A stretch of DNA of 64,000 bases from an uncultured Alphaproteobacteria bacterium. GTDB lineage: Bacteria > Pseudomonadota > Alphaproteobacteria > Caulobacterales > Parvularculaceae. Where the stretch lies: contig CADEDN010000017.1 of the NCBI GenBank assembly GCA_902826095.1, positions 1-64,000 of the forward strand, given 5' to 3'. The translations under genes and the position numbers were made by a program. How positions within the stretch are numbered: the stretch's first letter is position 1; each line of letters begins with the position of its first letter. This document shows, in pieces, positions 53,663-62,781 of the stretch. The notes beneath the pieces were generated by a model. It was given only the letters and a program-made list of their open reading frames with translations, did no database searches and was not told where the DNA came from.

Positions 53663-54958
53663 TCAGCCGCGCCTTGACGCGACGATGATCGCTTCCGCGT
53701 CGTCGCGGGCGCGCTCGGCGAGCGCCGGGTTGAGCGCGGGGTCGCGCAAGAGCCCCTCCCATTTGGCGACGACGGCGGTCGCGACCGAATTTCCGACGAC
53801 ATTGGTGGCGCTGCGCCCCATATCGAGGAACTGGTCGACCGCGAGCAGCAGCAAGAGCCCTTCTTCTGGAATGCCGAAAGCCGAGAGCGTCGCCGCGATG
53901 ACGACGAGCGAAGCGCGCGGCACGCCGGCCATTCCTTTCGACGTCACCATCAAGAAGAGGAGCATGGTGATCTGCTGCGCGGCCGGCATGTCGATCCCGT
54001 AGGACTGCGCGATGAACAAGGTCGCGAAGGTGCAATACATCATCGACCCGTCGAGATTGAACGAATAGCCGAGCGGCAGCACGAAGCTCGCGATGCGGTT
54101 GGCGACGCCGAAGCGCTCGAGTTTTTCCAGCAGCTTCGGGTAGGCGGCCTCCGAACTCGCGGTCGAAAAAGCGATGGCGATCGGCTCGCGGATCATCGAC
54201 ATCAGCTGGCCCGTGCGCTTGCCGATGACGATTCTGCCGGCGAGCGCCAGAAGGCCCCACAGCATGAAGAGTGAGAAATAAAAGCCGCCGACAAACTTTC
54301 CATAGTCTACGATGACGCCAAGGCCCTTGGTCGCGATGATGCCGGCGAGCGCCGCGAAGACCGCGAAGGGCGCAAGCAGCATCACATATTCGGTGACTTT
54401 CAGCATCACATAGGCGACCTGCTCGGTGATCTCGACGACTTTCTCCGTCTTGTCCCCGAGCTTGGCGAGCGCGACGCCGGCGAACACCGAGAAGATCACG
54501 ATCTGCAGGATTTCGTTCGTCGCCATCGCCTCGATGATCGAGCGCGGGACAAGATGCGTGACGAACTCGGCGAGAGTGAATTTCGAAACGTCCGGCGCGC
54601 CTGACCGGTCGGCGGGGAGGGTCGCCTCGAACCCGGCGCCCGGCTGAATGAGATTCACCATCAACAGGCCGAGCCCCAGCGACACCAGCGAAGCGGTGAT
54701 GAACCACAGCATGGTTCTAAGGCCGACCCGGCCAAGCGCCTTTGAATCGCGCATATGGGCGATGCCGACGATCAAAGTCGTCAGCACCAGGGGCGCGATG
54801 ACCATCTTGATCAGCCGCAAGAAGATGTCGGTCACGATCTTGAAATAGCCGGCGATGACGCTCGCCTCTTCCGGCGTCGCTGACCGATGGATGACCGCGC
54901 CGACAAGGACGCCGAGAACCATCGAAACGAGGATGATCTGGAAGAGACGCTTCGCCAT
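53663..54958 (-). CDS. Dicarboxylate/amino acid:cation symporter
   Basis: This 431-aa transporter of the DAACS family (GltP/DctA) has eight spans and two re-entrant loops. The serine-rich loop is AFSTASSEAAYP, the metal/substrate motif is SFNLDGSMMYC, and MVTSKGMAGVPRAS lies in the second loop. It imports C4-dicarboxylates, glutamate or aspartate with Na+ or H+; the sequence alone does not separate these. It stands alone and converges with ppk2. Confidence 0.9.
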   Translation of the reverse strand: MAKRLFQIILVSMVLGVLVGAVIHRSATPEEASVIAGYFKIVTDIFLRLIKMVIAPLVLTTLIVGIAHMRDSKALGRVGLRTMLWFITASLVSLGLGLLMVNLIQPGAGFEATLPADRSGAPDVSKFTLAEFVTHLVPRSIIEAMATNEILQIVIFSVFAGVALAKLGDKTEKVVEITEQVAYVMLKVTEYVMLLAPFAVFAALAGIIATKGLGVIVDYGKFVGGFYFSLFMLWGLLALAGRIVIGKRTGQLMSMIREPIAIAFSTASSEAAYPKLLEKLERFGVANRIASFVLPLGYSFNLDGSMMYCTFATLFIAQSYGIDMPAAQQITMLLFLMVTSKGMAGVPRASLVVIAATLSAFGIPEEGLLLLLAVDQFLDMGRSATNVVGNSVATAVVAKWEGLLRDPALNPALAERARDDAEAIIVASRRG

Positions 54959-55075
54959 AATTTCTCCAGTGCGGCGGCAGGGGCGGGATGATTTTGGGCC
55001 GGAATCCGGCGGACAGGGCGGAACTGGCGACCGGAATAGTCGGTTCGCGCCGTGTTTGCCACACCGCCAGCGGCT

Positions 55076-57508
55076 TTAAAACCGCTCCAGCAGCCGTTCG
55101 AGATATCTGATTTCGTCCTCGGTGCGCTCGCCGTCGGCGAGGCGCCGGCGCAGTTCGTCGAGCAATTCGCGCGCCCGCTGCGCTTCGGATTTTTCCGGAA
55201 CGTCGACATTCTGGCCCGACGCCTCGCCGATCGGGCGGCCGAGCGGGTCGCGGATCGGCTGGCGCCCGCCGCTCTTTCCGCGCGCCGCCGCCTTCGCCTG
55301 CTCGCCCTGCGCCCTGGCGAGTTCGCCGGCGCCTTCGCGCAGTTCAGCGATGGCGCGCTCCATGGCGTCATTGGCCGCCTCGAAATCCTCGCCGCCGAGC
55401 GCTTCTTGCGACTTGCGCATTTCATTGAGCGCGCGCTGCAGCGCGCGCGAGGCTTTGCCGTCCCGGTCCGCCTCTCCGCCTTCAAGCGATTTCATGAAGG
55501 CTGAAAGATCGCCGGCAAGCTCGCCCTGTTCCTGCCCGAGATCGTCGCCGACCGCGCCCCTTGTCTGCCCGCGTTCGAAGGATTTGTCGGCGAGTTCGCG
55601 CTGGCGGGCGATGAGATCGCCGGCCTCGCCCGCCGGGCCGCCAGATTGTCCCTCGCCGGATTGTCCCTCGCCGCCGCCTTGCGAGCGGTTCGACAGGCGG
55701 AGGTTGTCGAGCAGGTTTTCAAGATCGGACAGCGCCTGGCGCGCGGCCTCGCCCGCGCCTGATTTGGCGAGATCGCGCACCTGGTCGAGCATGGCGTCAA
55801 GGTCGGCCGAATTGACAACTTCATCAGGGGGCGGACCATCTTGCGGCGTCTCGCCCGACTGCGCCAGCGCCTGCAGATATTGCTGAAGCGCCGCCCGCAT
55901 CTCCTCGGTCAGCCGTTCAATTTCATTGTCCGGGGCGCCGCTCTCCAGCGCGTTTTTAAGCGCCTCCCTCGCCGCGTCGAGGCGGCGGCGCGCAAGCTCC
56001 AGCGCCTCGTCCTCAAGCTGCAACGCGAGCGGCCAGAAATCGGCGACCGTCGCCTTGTAGTCGCCGCCGCCCTCCTTGTTGATTCGCCACATGGCGGTGC
56101 GCAGCAGAAGGTACTCGCTCGGCTTGTCGAAAAAATGCTCCGGCCCGAGCGTCATGCCGTTGAACGCCCATTCGGCGCGCCGCCATTCGTTCGGCGCGAC
56201 GGCGAGCGACTGGCGCTGTTCGACGACAGCGCGCGCGAGCGGATTGAAGAAGCGCTTGGCGGGAAGCGTGACGGTCTCGGGCAGGCTCTCGCCGGTCTGG
56301 CCGGCGGCGTCGGTCGCGACAAAGGTCGCGATGACGCCGAGACCCGCCCACGGATCCGACTGCAAATCGATGACGACGGCGCGCGCGCCGGAAGGGCCCG
56401 CGACCCCTTCGATCGGGATGAGGCGGCTTTCGGATCTGGCGTCGTCGCTGAAGGCGGGGGCGTCGAGCGGCCGCTCTTGCGCGGTGTCGAGGCGAAGGCG
56501 CAGCGCCGCGGACGCCGCGCCGTAATCATCGTCGATCTTCACGGAAACGAGGAGCCGGCCGTCATCGTCTGGTTTCGGCGGCTCGACGAATTCGACGTTT
56601 GGCGCGCGATCATCGATGACATTGATCGGCCAGCGGCCGCTGCGTCCGCCCGCGCTCAAGATCAGGACGCCGCTTGCATCGAGGGAAAGGCTCGCGCGCG
56701 CCGACCGCTCGCCGCCGTCGCGAACGCCTGGGATCGTCTTGCCGTTCTGCTTCAGGGCGAGCCGGAAACGCGATCGCGCATTGACTTGCGCGCGCACGAT
56801 CGATCCTTCGGGCGCATCAATTTGCGCCCTCGCGCCGGGCAACGCGTCGCTCGCGCGGAGAAGATAGATCGGCGCCTTGCCCGTATAAGCGGGCGGCTCA
56901 AGCCAGAGATCGGCGAACCCCGCGGCGCCGGCGCGCGGGTCGCTCGGGATGAAGCCCGCAAAGAGACGCTGACCGGCGTCGGCGCCGGCGGCGATCCATG
57001 CAACCGCCAGAAGCGCAAGCGCCGCGTACCGCACGCCAAATGGGTCGGTCCTGTTCGCGGTCATGCGCGGCGCGGCGAGCCGTGCGCCGCGCGCCGCCTC
57101 GCGCATCGCCGCGACATGAGCGTCCCAAAGCGGGCTGGCGCCAGCGGCGGGCGCATCTTCAATGGCGCGCAGCGCGTCATGCCGAACGCCGCCGTCTTTC
57201 TCCAGGCGCGCGAGCGCTTCGGCGCGGGTCGGCCGCAGTTTTTCGCGCGGCGCCCGCAAGGCGAGGCTGACCGACAAAGCAAGCGCGGCGACAAGCGCGA
57301 TCGCATGCGCCCATTGCGGCGTCGCGCCCCAAAAATCAAACAGGCTCACCGCGACGATCAGCGCAAGCGGCGCGCCCACAAGAACAGCGATCGGCGCCAG
57401 CCTTTCGACAAACAGCGCCGCGCGCGCGAGGAAAATCGCGACCGGCCCCGGCGCCCGCCGGCGGTTGTGCGCGATTGGTGGCGCTGCTTGCGTCAAATTG
57501 GCCGTCAT
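55076..57508 (-). CDS. TIGR02302 (DUF4175) membrane protein
   Basis: This 810-aa protein of a family widespread in alphaproteobacteria has N-terminal membrane spans (about residues 35-55 and 66-85) and a third near 158-175. A large beta-rich periplasmic region follows (AYTGKAPIYLLR and following). The C-terminal third is helical and rich in Glu, Gln and Gly (RQRELADKSFERGQTRG; SGGPAGEAGDL). The function is unknown. The length is close to the family's usual 850 residues. Confidence 0.85.
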   Translation of the reverse strand: MTANLTQAAPPIAHNRRRAPGPVAIFLARAALFVERLAPIAVLVGAPLALIVAVSLFDFWGATPQWAHAIALVAALALSVSLALRAPREKLRPTRAEALARLEKDGGVRHDALRAIEDAPAAGASPLWDAHVAAMREAARGARLAAPRMTANRTDPFGVRYAALALLAVAWIAAGADAGQRLFAGFIPSDPRAGAAGFADLWLEPPAYTGKAPIYLLRASDALPGARAQIDAPEGSIVRAQVNARSRFRLALKQNGKTIPGVRDGGERSARASLSLDASGVLILSAGGRSGRWPINVIDDRAPNVEFVEPPKPDDDGRLLVSVKIDDDYGAASAALRLRLDTAQERPLDAPAFSDDARSESRLIPIEGVAGPSGARAVVIDLQSDPWAGLGVIATFVATDAAGQTGESLPETVTLPAKRFFNPLARAVVEQRQSLAVAPNEWRRAEWAFNGMTLGPEHFFDKPSEYLLLRTAMWRINKEGGGDYKATVADFWPLALQLEDEALELARRRLDAAREALKNALESGAPDNEIERLTEEMRAALQQYLQALAQSGETPQDGPPPDEVVNSADLDAMLDQVRDLAKSGAGEAARQALSDLENLLDNLRLSNRSQGGGEGQSGEGQSGGPAGEAGDLIARQRELADKSFERGQTRGAVGDDLGQEQGELAGDLSAFMKSLEGGEADRDGKASRALQRALNEMRKSQEALGGEDFEAANDAMERAIAELREGAGELARAQGEQAKAAARGKSGGRQPIRDPLGRPIGEASGQNVDVPEKSEAQRARELLDELRRRLADGERTEDEIRYLERLLERF

Positions 57509-57631
57509 GCTTTTTGCACAATAGCGGCAGGCGTCGCCGCCGTCGACGAATCCCGACGCGCGGCGATGTCAATTCGCCGCCCGATGTCGCCGAGGCGGTT
57601 CACATAAAGGTTAATTCGAGGGGCTGCCGTC

Positions 57632-58006
57632 TTGGTCTGGTTCATCCTGTCGAAAGCGCGCCGGTCGCTGCTGGTTGAAGACGCCGCGGCGGCCCGAACC
57701 GGCCGCCGCAATGTCGCCTTCGCCTTCGGCCTCGTCGCGCTCTATAACCTCGTCGGCGTCTTCGACATCATTTCGACGATCGCCGCCATCGAACTCGGGG
57801 TCGCCGAGGAAGCCAATCCCCTGATGCGCTATGTGATGGACAATCACGGGATCGGCTGGATCGCCGCCAAGCTTGTCCTGCAATTGATAATTTCGGCGAT
57901 GGTGTTGTGGTTTCCGCACCGCATCGTGCTGTTCATCTTCGCCTTCGCCGTCTGGACCAACGGTTTCATCGTCCTCAACAATTTCCGCATCGCGCTCGGA
58001 CTCTAG
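57632..58006 (+). CDS. DUF5658-like small membrane protein
   Basis: This 124-aa protein has three membrane spans (about residues 28-48, 72-90 and 95-115). Between the first two, DIISTIAAIELGVAEEANPLMRY matches the DUF5658 pattern of small integral membrane proteins. The start is probably TTG at 57632 with GAGGGG 8 nt upstream. The stop overlaps the convergent esterase gene by 4 nt. Confidence 0.65.
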   Translation: MVWFILSKARRSLLVEDAAAARTGRRNVAFAFGLVALYNLVGVFDIISTIAAIELGVAEEANPLMRYVMDNHGIGWIAAKLVLQLIISAMVLWFPHRIVLFIFAFAVWTNGFIVLNNFRIALGL

Positions 58007-58938
58007 CCGAGCGCATCGCGCACCGCCCTAGCAGCGTCGGCGATCGCGCCTTCCGCCGCGGTCGAAAAGGCGGTGAACGAGACGAAGCCGTGGATCTGGT
58101 CGGGATAATCGACATGGCGGCAGGGAACGCCCGCGGCCGTCAGCGCGTCTGCGTAGTCGCGGCCTTCATCTTTCAGCGGATCAAACCCCGCGGTGACGAC
58201 GAGGCCAGGCGCCAGGTTTTTCGGCGGCGGCGTCAGCAAGGGGGAAACGCGCTCATCGAGGCGATCGACCGACTTCGGCAAATAATGGCCGTCGAACCAG
58301 GCCATCGTCTCTTCCGTCAGGAAATAGCCGACGGCGTATTTCTCGCGTGACGGCGTCTGGCGGCCGGACTGCGTCACCGGATAAAAGAGCAGCTGGAATT
58401 TGATTGGCGGGCCGCCCTTGCGCGCGGCGGCGCGCGCGGTGACCGCCGCAAGATTGGCGCCGGCCGAATCCCCGCCGAGCGCGACGCGGGCAGGGTCGAC
58501 GCCGAATTCGCGATGGCGGGCGATGACGTCGTTTGACGCCGCCCAGGCGTCATCAGGCGCCGCCGGAAAAGGATGCTCCGGCGCGAGGCGGTATTCGATG
58601 GCGATGACGCGCATTCGCCCCGCCAGCGTCAGCCGCCGGCAGAGCGCGTCATGCGATTCAAGATCGCCGAAAACGAAACCCCCGCCATGAAAATAGATGA
58701 GCGTCGGCCGCGCGGCGCCTTCTTCGACGTCATAGAGGCGCGCCCGGATCGGCCCCGAGCCGCCGGCGACCTCCATGTCGCGAATGACCGGAACCGGCGC
58801 CGCGGGCGCGTTCAGCAAGTCGCGGCTCTTCGCGCGCATGTCCCGGAATTGCTGCGGCGTCGTTTCGCTCAAGGGCGGGCCGCCGATCGCCGCCATCATG
58901 TCGAGCAGCATGCGGATTTTCGGGTCGATAGGATTCAT
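58003..58938 (-). CDS. Alpha/beta hydrolase (hormone-sensitive lipase family)
   Basis: This 311-aa esterase has the oxyanion-hole motif HGGGFVFGDLESHD, the nucleophile elbow GGDSAGANLAA, an Asp in AGFDPLKDEG and a final His in QIHGFVSF. It cleaves short acyl esters. Its ATG overlaps the lysA stop by 4 nt (ATGA), making it the last gene of the argH-lptM-GFA-lysA operon. Confidence 0.92.
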   Translation of the reverse strand: MNPIDPKIRMLLDMMAAIGGPPLSETTPQQFRDMRAKSRDLLNAPAAPVPVIRDMEVAGGSGPIRARLYDVEEGAARPTLIYFHGGGFVFGDLESHDALCRRLTLAGRMRVIAIEYRLAPEHPFPAAPDDAWAASNDVIARHREFGVDPARVALGGDSAGANLAAVTARAAARKGGPPIKFQLLFYPVTQSGRQTPSREKYAVGYFLTEETMAWFDGHYLPKSVDRLDERVSPLLTPPPKNLAPGLVVTAGFDPLKDEGRDYADALTAAGVPCRHVDYPDQIHGFVSFTAFSTAAEGAIADAARAVRDALG

Positions 58939-60209
58939 CGCTTTTCCTTCAGGGACGCAAAGACGGGGCTGCGCTCCGCTTTGACCATCTCATCAAAATC
59001 GGGCCTCGCGCGGATGACGGCGTAGCGGTCGCCGCTGACGAGGATTTCCGGGGCGAGCGGGCGCGAGTTATATTGCGACGCTTGCGCCGCGCCATAGGCG
59101 CCCGCGGACATGAAGGCCACGAGATCGCCTTCCCGGACGGGCGCCAGCGCGCGCGCGCGCGCAAAGAGATCGCCGGTCTCGCATACCGGACCGACGACAT
59201 CGACGACGAGCCTCTCGCCGGCGCGCCGCCGCACCGGCTCGATCGCGTGATAGGCGTCATAGAGCGCCGGACGGATGAGGTCGTTCATGCCGGCGTCGAC
59301 GATAAGGAATTTGCTCCGCTCGCCCTCTTTCAGATAAAGCGCGCGCGCGACGAGGATGCCCGCATTGCCGACAATCATGCGCCCCGGCTCGAATATCAGC
59401 TGGGCGCCGAGCGGCCTCGCGATGCGCTTGATCAGCGCGGCGTATTCGTCCGGATGCGGCGGATCGGTCGCGTCGCCATAGGCGATGCCGAGACCGCCGC
59501 CAAGATCGAGCCGCTCAATCATATGGCCGTCGGCGCGAAGCTCGCGGACCAGCTGGGCAACGCGCTCGAACGCGCGCTCAAACGGCGCAAGATCCGCGAT
59601 CTGCGAGCCGATATGGACGTCGACGCCCTTGACGGCGACGCCCTGAAGGCTCGCCGCATGGGCGTAAAGCGCGCGCGCGCGGGTCCATGGAACGCCGAAT
59701 TTGTCCTCCGCCCTGCCGGTCGAGATTTTCTCATGGCCGCCGGCGGATATGTCCGGATTGACGCGCAAGGCGATCGGCGCACGCGCCGACAGGCTGAGCG
59801 CGACCTCGTTGAGCGCTTCAAGCTCCGGCGCCGATTCGACATTGAACTGAAAAATTCCGGCGCTGATCGCCGCCGCCATTTCGGCGCGCGTCTTGCCGAC
59901 GCCCGAGAAGACGATTTTCCGCGGATTGATCCCCGCTTCAAGCGCCCGCGCCAGCTCGCCGCCTGAAACGACGTCGGCGCCGGCGCCTTCCTCGCGCATG
60001 ATCTTCAGGACGGAAAGATTGGGATTTGCCTTCGCCGAATAGGCGATGAGCGGCTTGATGTCCGCAAACGCATCGCGGAAAACCCGGATATGCCGCCGAA
60101 GCGTCGCCTCGGAATAGCAATAAAACGGCGTTCCGACCTCCGCCGCGAGCGCTTCGAGATCGATGTCCTCAGCGTGAAGGACGCCGTCCCTGTATTCAAA
60201 ATGATGCAT
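58935..60209 (-). CDS. lysA: Diaminopimelate decarboxylase
   Basis: This 424-aa fold-type III PLP enzyme decarboxylates meso-diaminopimelate to lysine, the last step of lysine synthesis. The PLP lysine is K60 in AYSAKANPN. DVVSGGELARALEAG, the LDLGGGLGIAYG glycine loop, EPGRMIVGNAG and the catalytic GPVCETGDLFAR cysteine are present. It follows the GFA gene by 9 nt. Confidence 0.96.
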   Translation of the reverse strand: MHHFEYRDGVLHAEDIDLEALAAEVGTPFYCYSEATLRRHIRVFRDAFADIKPLIAYSAKANPNLSVLKIMREEGAGADVVSGGELARALEAGINPRKIVFSGVGKTRAEMAAAISAGIFQFNVESAPELEALNEVALSLSARAPIALRVNPDISAGGHEKISTGRAEDKFGVPWTRARALYAHAASLQGVAVKGVDVHIGSQIADLAPFERAFERVAQLVRELRADGHMIERLDLGGGLGIAYGDATDPPHPDEYAALIKRIARPLGAQLIFEPGRMIVGNAGILVARALYLKEGERSKFLIVDAGMNDLIRPALYDAYHAIEPVRRRAGERLVVDVVGPVCETGDLFARARALAPVREGDLVAFMSAGAYGAAQASQYNSRPLAPEILVSGDRYAVIRARPDFDEMVKAERSPVFASLKEKR

Positions 60210-60218
60210 GACAATCGT

Positions 60219-60623
60219 CTACCAGATGCGGTCGACGGGTTCGATCTCCTTGATCCCGACCCAAGCGTGCTTTCGTTCTTCGTAGACGGAAAAGCGCGGC
60301 GGCGGAAAGGCAGGATCGGCGAATGCGCCAAGCGTCACGGCGACGAGATCCGGCTGATCATCGATCGTGTACCAGACGGTCGCGCCGCAATCGCCGCAAA
60401 AACGGAATGTCGCCTTGCCGCCGCTGTCGCCGACGCGGTCGAATGTCCGCGGGTCGCCGGCGATGAAGTCGACCTTGTTTTTCGGAAAGCGCGCCTGCGC
60501 GCCGAAAGCGCTGCCCGTGCGCCTCTGGCACTCAAGGCAATGACAGACGGAAATGCGCAAAGGCTCGCCGGAGCAGGCGAGGCGAAGGCGCCCGCAGCTG
60601 CATGACGCCTGGCGGACGGTCAT
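60219..60623 (-). CDS. GFA family protein
   Basis: This 134-aa zinc protein is related to glutathione-dependent formaldehyde-activating enzyme. The zinc cysteines are in CSCGRLRL, CHCLECQRRTGSAFG and RFCGDCGATVWY. Most GFA-fold proteins have unknown roles; formaldehyde chemistry is not proven. The ATG overlaps the stop of lptM (ATGA). Its place between lptM and lysA looks like an insertion into an otherwise conserved argH-lptM-lysA order. Confidence 0.9.
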   Translation of the reverse strand: MTVRQASCSCGRLRLACSGEPLRISVCHCLECQRRTGSAFGAQARFPKNKVDFIAGDPRTFDRVGDSGGKATFRFCGDCGATVWYTIDDQPDLVAVTLGAFADPAFPPPRFSVYEERKHAWVGIKEIEPVDRIW

Positions 60624-60730
60624 TGATCCCTGTCTTCGGCCGGATCCGACGTTGGCGTCCGGAGCGGGGCTTTCTTTCCGCAGGCGGACAGGAAAAGAAG
60701 CGCGGCGAGCGCAGCCATTACGAATTTCAT
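60620..60730 (-). CDS. lptM: LPS-assembly lipoprotein LptM
   Basis: This 36-aa protein, [10 protein letters not shown] and onward, has a lipobox [10 protein letters not shown] with C17, directly followed by the lysine-rich KKAPLRTP segment of LptM (YifL). In E. coli LptM mimics LPS and helps oxidative maturation of the LptD/LptE translocon. The gene overlaps argH (ATGA, 60727-60730) and the GFA gene (ATGA, 60620-60623). The position between argH and lysA is the usual one in alphaproteobacteria. Confidence 0.85.
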   Translation of the reverse strand: MKFVMAALAALLFLSACGKKAPLRTPTSDPAEDRDQ

Positions 60731-62139
60731 TTCAGCTTCTCCTGCCAGCGCGCGACTTCGGCGCGAACATTGTCCGGCGCCGTGCCGCCATAGGATGCCC
60801 GCGCGGCGACGGACGCGTCAACGGTCAGGCGCTCAAAAACATCGGCGGCGACGCGCGGCTCGATCTGGCGGAGATCGGCGAGCTTCAGCTGATCGAGGCG
60901 TTTGGCGTTTTTCTCGGCGATCGCGACGATGGCGCCGGTCGCGTGATGGGCCTGGCGGAACGGCATGCCAAGTTTCCTGACGAGATAGTCGGCGAGATCG
61001 GTGGCGGTCGAAAAACCGCGCATCGCCGCCTCGCGCATCGCCTTCTCGTTGACGACGAGATCGCCGATCATGCCCGTCATCGCCGCAAGCGCGAGCCCGA
61101 TGTCGTCAATCGCCTGAAAGGTCGCCGCCTTGTCCTCCTGCATGTCTTTCGAATAGGCGAGGGGAAGGCCCTTCATCACGATCAGCAGCGACTGGAACGA
61201 GCCGGCGATGCGTCCGACCTTGGCGCGGCAAAGCTCCGCGGCGTCGGGGTTTCTCTTTTGCGGCATGATCGACGAACCGGTCGAGAATGCGTCCGTCAGC
61301 CTCGCAAAGCCGAAATGCGGCGAGGTCCACAAGACGATTTCCTCGGCGAGCCGCGACAGATGGCCGGCGCAGATCGAGGCCGCGGCGAGCGTTTCGAGCG
61401 CGAAATCGCGCGAGGAAACGCTGTCGAGCGAATTCGCGGTCGGTCGGTCGAACTTCAGCGCCTTCGCGGTCTTCTTGCGGTCGATCGGATAGGGAACGCC
61501 CGCGAGCGCCGCCGCGCCGAGCGGGCATTCGTTCATCCGCTTGCGCGCATCGAGAAAGCGCGTCCTGTCGCGCTCCAGCATTTCGACATAGGCGAGGCAG
61601 TGATGCCCGAACGTGACGGGCTGCGCCGTCTGAAGATGCGTGTAGCCCGGCATCACCGTCGCCGCGTGGAGCGCCGCTTTCGCGACGAGCGCGCGCTGCA
61701 GCTCCCTGATCGCGTCGCCGATCTCGTCGCAGGCGCGGCGGACATAGAGGCGAAAGTCGGTCGCCACCTGGTCGTTGCGCGATCTTGCGGTGTGAAGCCG
61801 CAGCGCCGGCTCGCCGATCAGGTCCTTGAGCCGCGCCTCGATATTCATGTGAATGTCTTCAAGCCGCTTTGAAAAGACAAAGTCGCCGGAAGCGATTTCG
61901 CCGGCGATCATGTCGAGTCCCTTTTTGATGGCGCGCGCGTCGGCCGCCGAAATGATGTTCGCCGCGGCCAGCATGGCGCTGTGCGCCTTCGATCCTTCGA
62001 TATCTTCGCGCCACAGCCGCTTGTCGACATCGATCGAGGCGTTGATCTCCTCCATGATGGCGGCGGGCCCGCGCTCAAAGCGCCCGCCCCACATTTGGCT
62101 TTTCCGGTTCGCTGATTTATCTGGCGGGGTCTTTTTCAT
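60727..62139 (-). CDS. argH: Argininosuccinate lyase
   Basis: This 470-aa enzyme splits argininosuccinate into arginine and fumarate, the last step of arginine synthesis. The fumarase/aspartase signature [12 protein letters not shown] is intact, as are [25 protein letters not shown] and the N-terminal [10 protein letters not shown]. It opens the operon to lptM, GFA, lysA and the esterase. Only 12 nt separate its start from the divergent TlpA-like gene, so the two promoters must overlap or lie inside coding DNA. Confidence 0.97.
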   Translation of the reverse strand: MKKTPPDKSANRKSQMWGGRFERGPAAIMEEINASIDVDKRLWREDIEGSKAHSAMLAAANIISAADARAIKKGLDMIAGEIASGDFVFSKRLEDIHMNIEARLKDLIGEPALRLHTARSRNDQVATDFRLYVRRACDEIGDAIRELQRALVAKAALHAATVMPGYTHLQTAQPVTFGHHCLAYVEMLERDRTRFLDARKRMNECPLGAAALAGVPYPIDRKKTAKALKFDRPTANSLDSVSSRDFALETLAAASICAGHLSRLAEEIVLWTSPHFGFARLTDAFSTGSSIMPQKRNPDAAELCRAKVGRIAGSFQSLLIVMKGLPLAYSKDMQEDKAATFQAIDDIGLALAAMTGMIGDLVVNEKAMREAAMRGFSTATDLADYLVRKLGMPFRQAHHATGAIVAIAEKNAKRLDQLKLADLRQIEPRVAADVFERLTVDASVAARASYGGTAPDNVRAEVARWQEKLK

Positions 62140-62151
62140 CTGGAGCCGCTC

Positions 62152-62781
62152 TTGCGCGTCCTTTTCAATTCCCGCCTCTGGCTCTTTGCCTGGCTTGGCG
62201 TCGGCGCGGCCGCTCTCCTTTACGTGATCCTCGCGGCGGCGTTAAGCGGCGACAGCGGGAAATCGGCGGCGCGGTCGGCGGCGATCCTTCATGACCAGGC
62301 GCTCCTCGTCGGCGAGATGGCGGATTTCGTCTACGCCGCAAGTCCGCGCTCGGCGCCCACGGAAGCCTTCCTGCATGAAGGGCGCGAAATGACGCTCGCG
62401 GACTTTCGCGGCAAGACCGTTCTCGTCAATTTCTGGGCGACCTGGTGCGCGCCCTGCCTGAAGGAGCTCCCCTCGCTCGACGCCCTTGAAGACGATCTCG
62501 GCGGCGCGGATTTCGCCGTCGTCGCGGTCGCGGCCGATCCCAAGGGTCCTGACGCGGCCGCCGAATTCCTCGCAAAGCTGAAGCTCGCTAATCTCAAACT
62601 CTACGCCGATCCAAAGCTCTCGCTGACGATCGCCATCGGCGGCGCGGGCGTGTTGCCCGTGTCGGTGCTCTATGACGCGCAAGGCCGCGAGATCGGGCGC
62701 CTCGTCGGCGAAGCCGACTGGACATCAAAGGAAGCGAAGGCGCTGGTCAGGGCGGCGATAAAGTCGGCAAGCGGCGGATGA
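62152..62781 (+). CDS. TlpA-like membrane-anchored thioredoxin
   Basis: This 209-aa protein has an N-terminal membrane span (about residues 8-32) and a periplasmic thioredoxin domain with active site [31 protein letters not shown] supplies the cis-proline region. TlpA/ResA-like proteins reduce disulfides, for example in cytochrome biogenesis. The start is TTG at 62152 with GGAG 6 nt before. The position next to argH and lptM is common. The 3' end overlaps the convergent mnmH gene by 35 nt. Confidence 0.9.
   Translation: MRVLFNSRLWLFAWLGVGAAALLYVILAAALSGDSGKSAARSAAILHDQALLVGEMADFVYAASPRSAPTEAFLHEGREMTLADFRGKTVLVNFWATWCAPCLKELPSLDALEDDLGGADFAVVAVAADPKGPDAAAEFLAKLKLANLKLYADPKLSLTIAIGGAGVLPVSVLYDAQGREIGRLVGEADWTSKEAKALVRAAIKSASGG

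Noticed and set aside
55841-57607. 588-codon plus-strand open frame opposite the TIGR02302 gene
   Set aside because: Very Arg-rich sequence without recognisable domains; the opposite strand encodes a known family at full length.
60553-61872. 439-codon plus-strand frame opposite argH
   Set aside because: Antisense shadow of argH, which has an intact signature and normal length.
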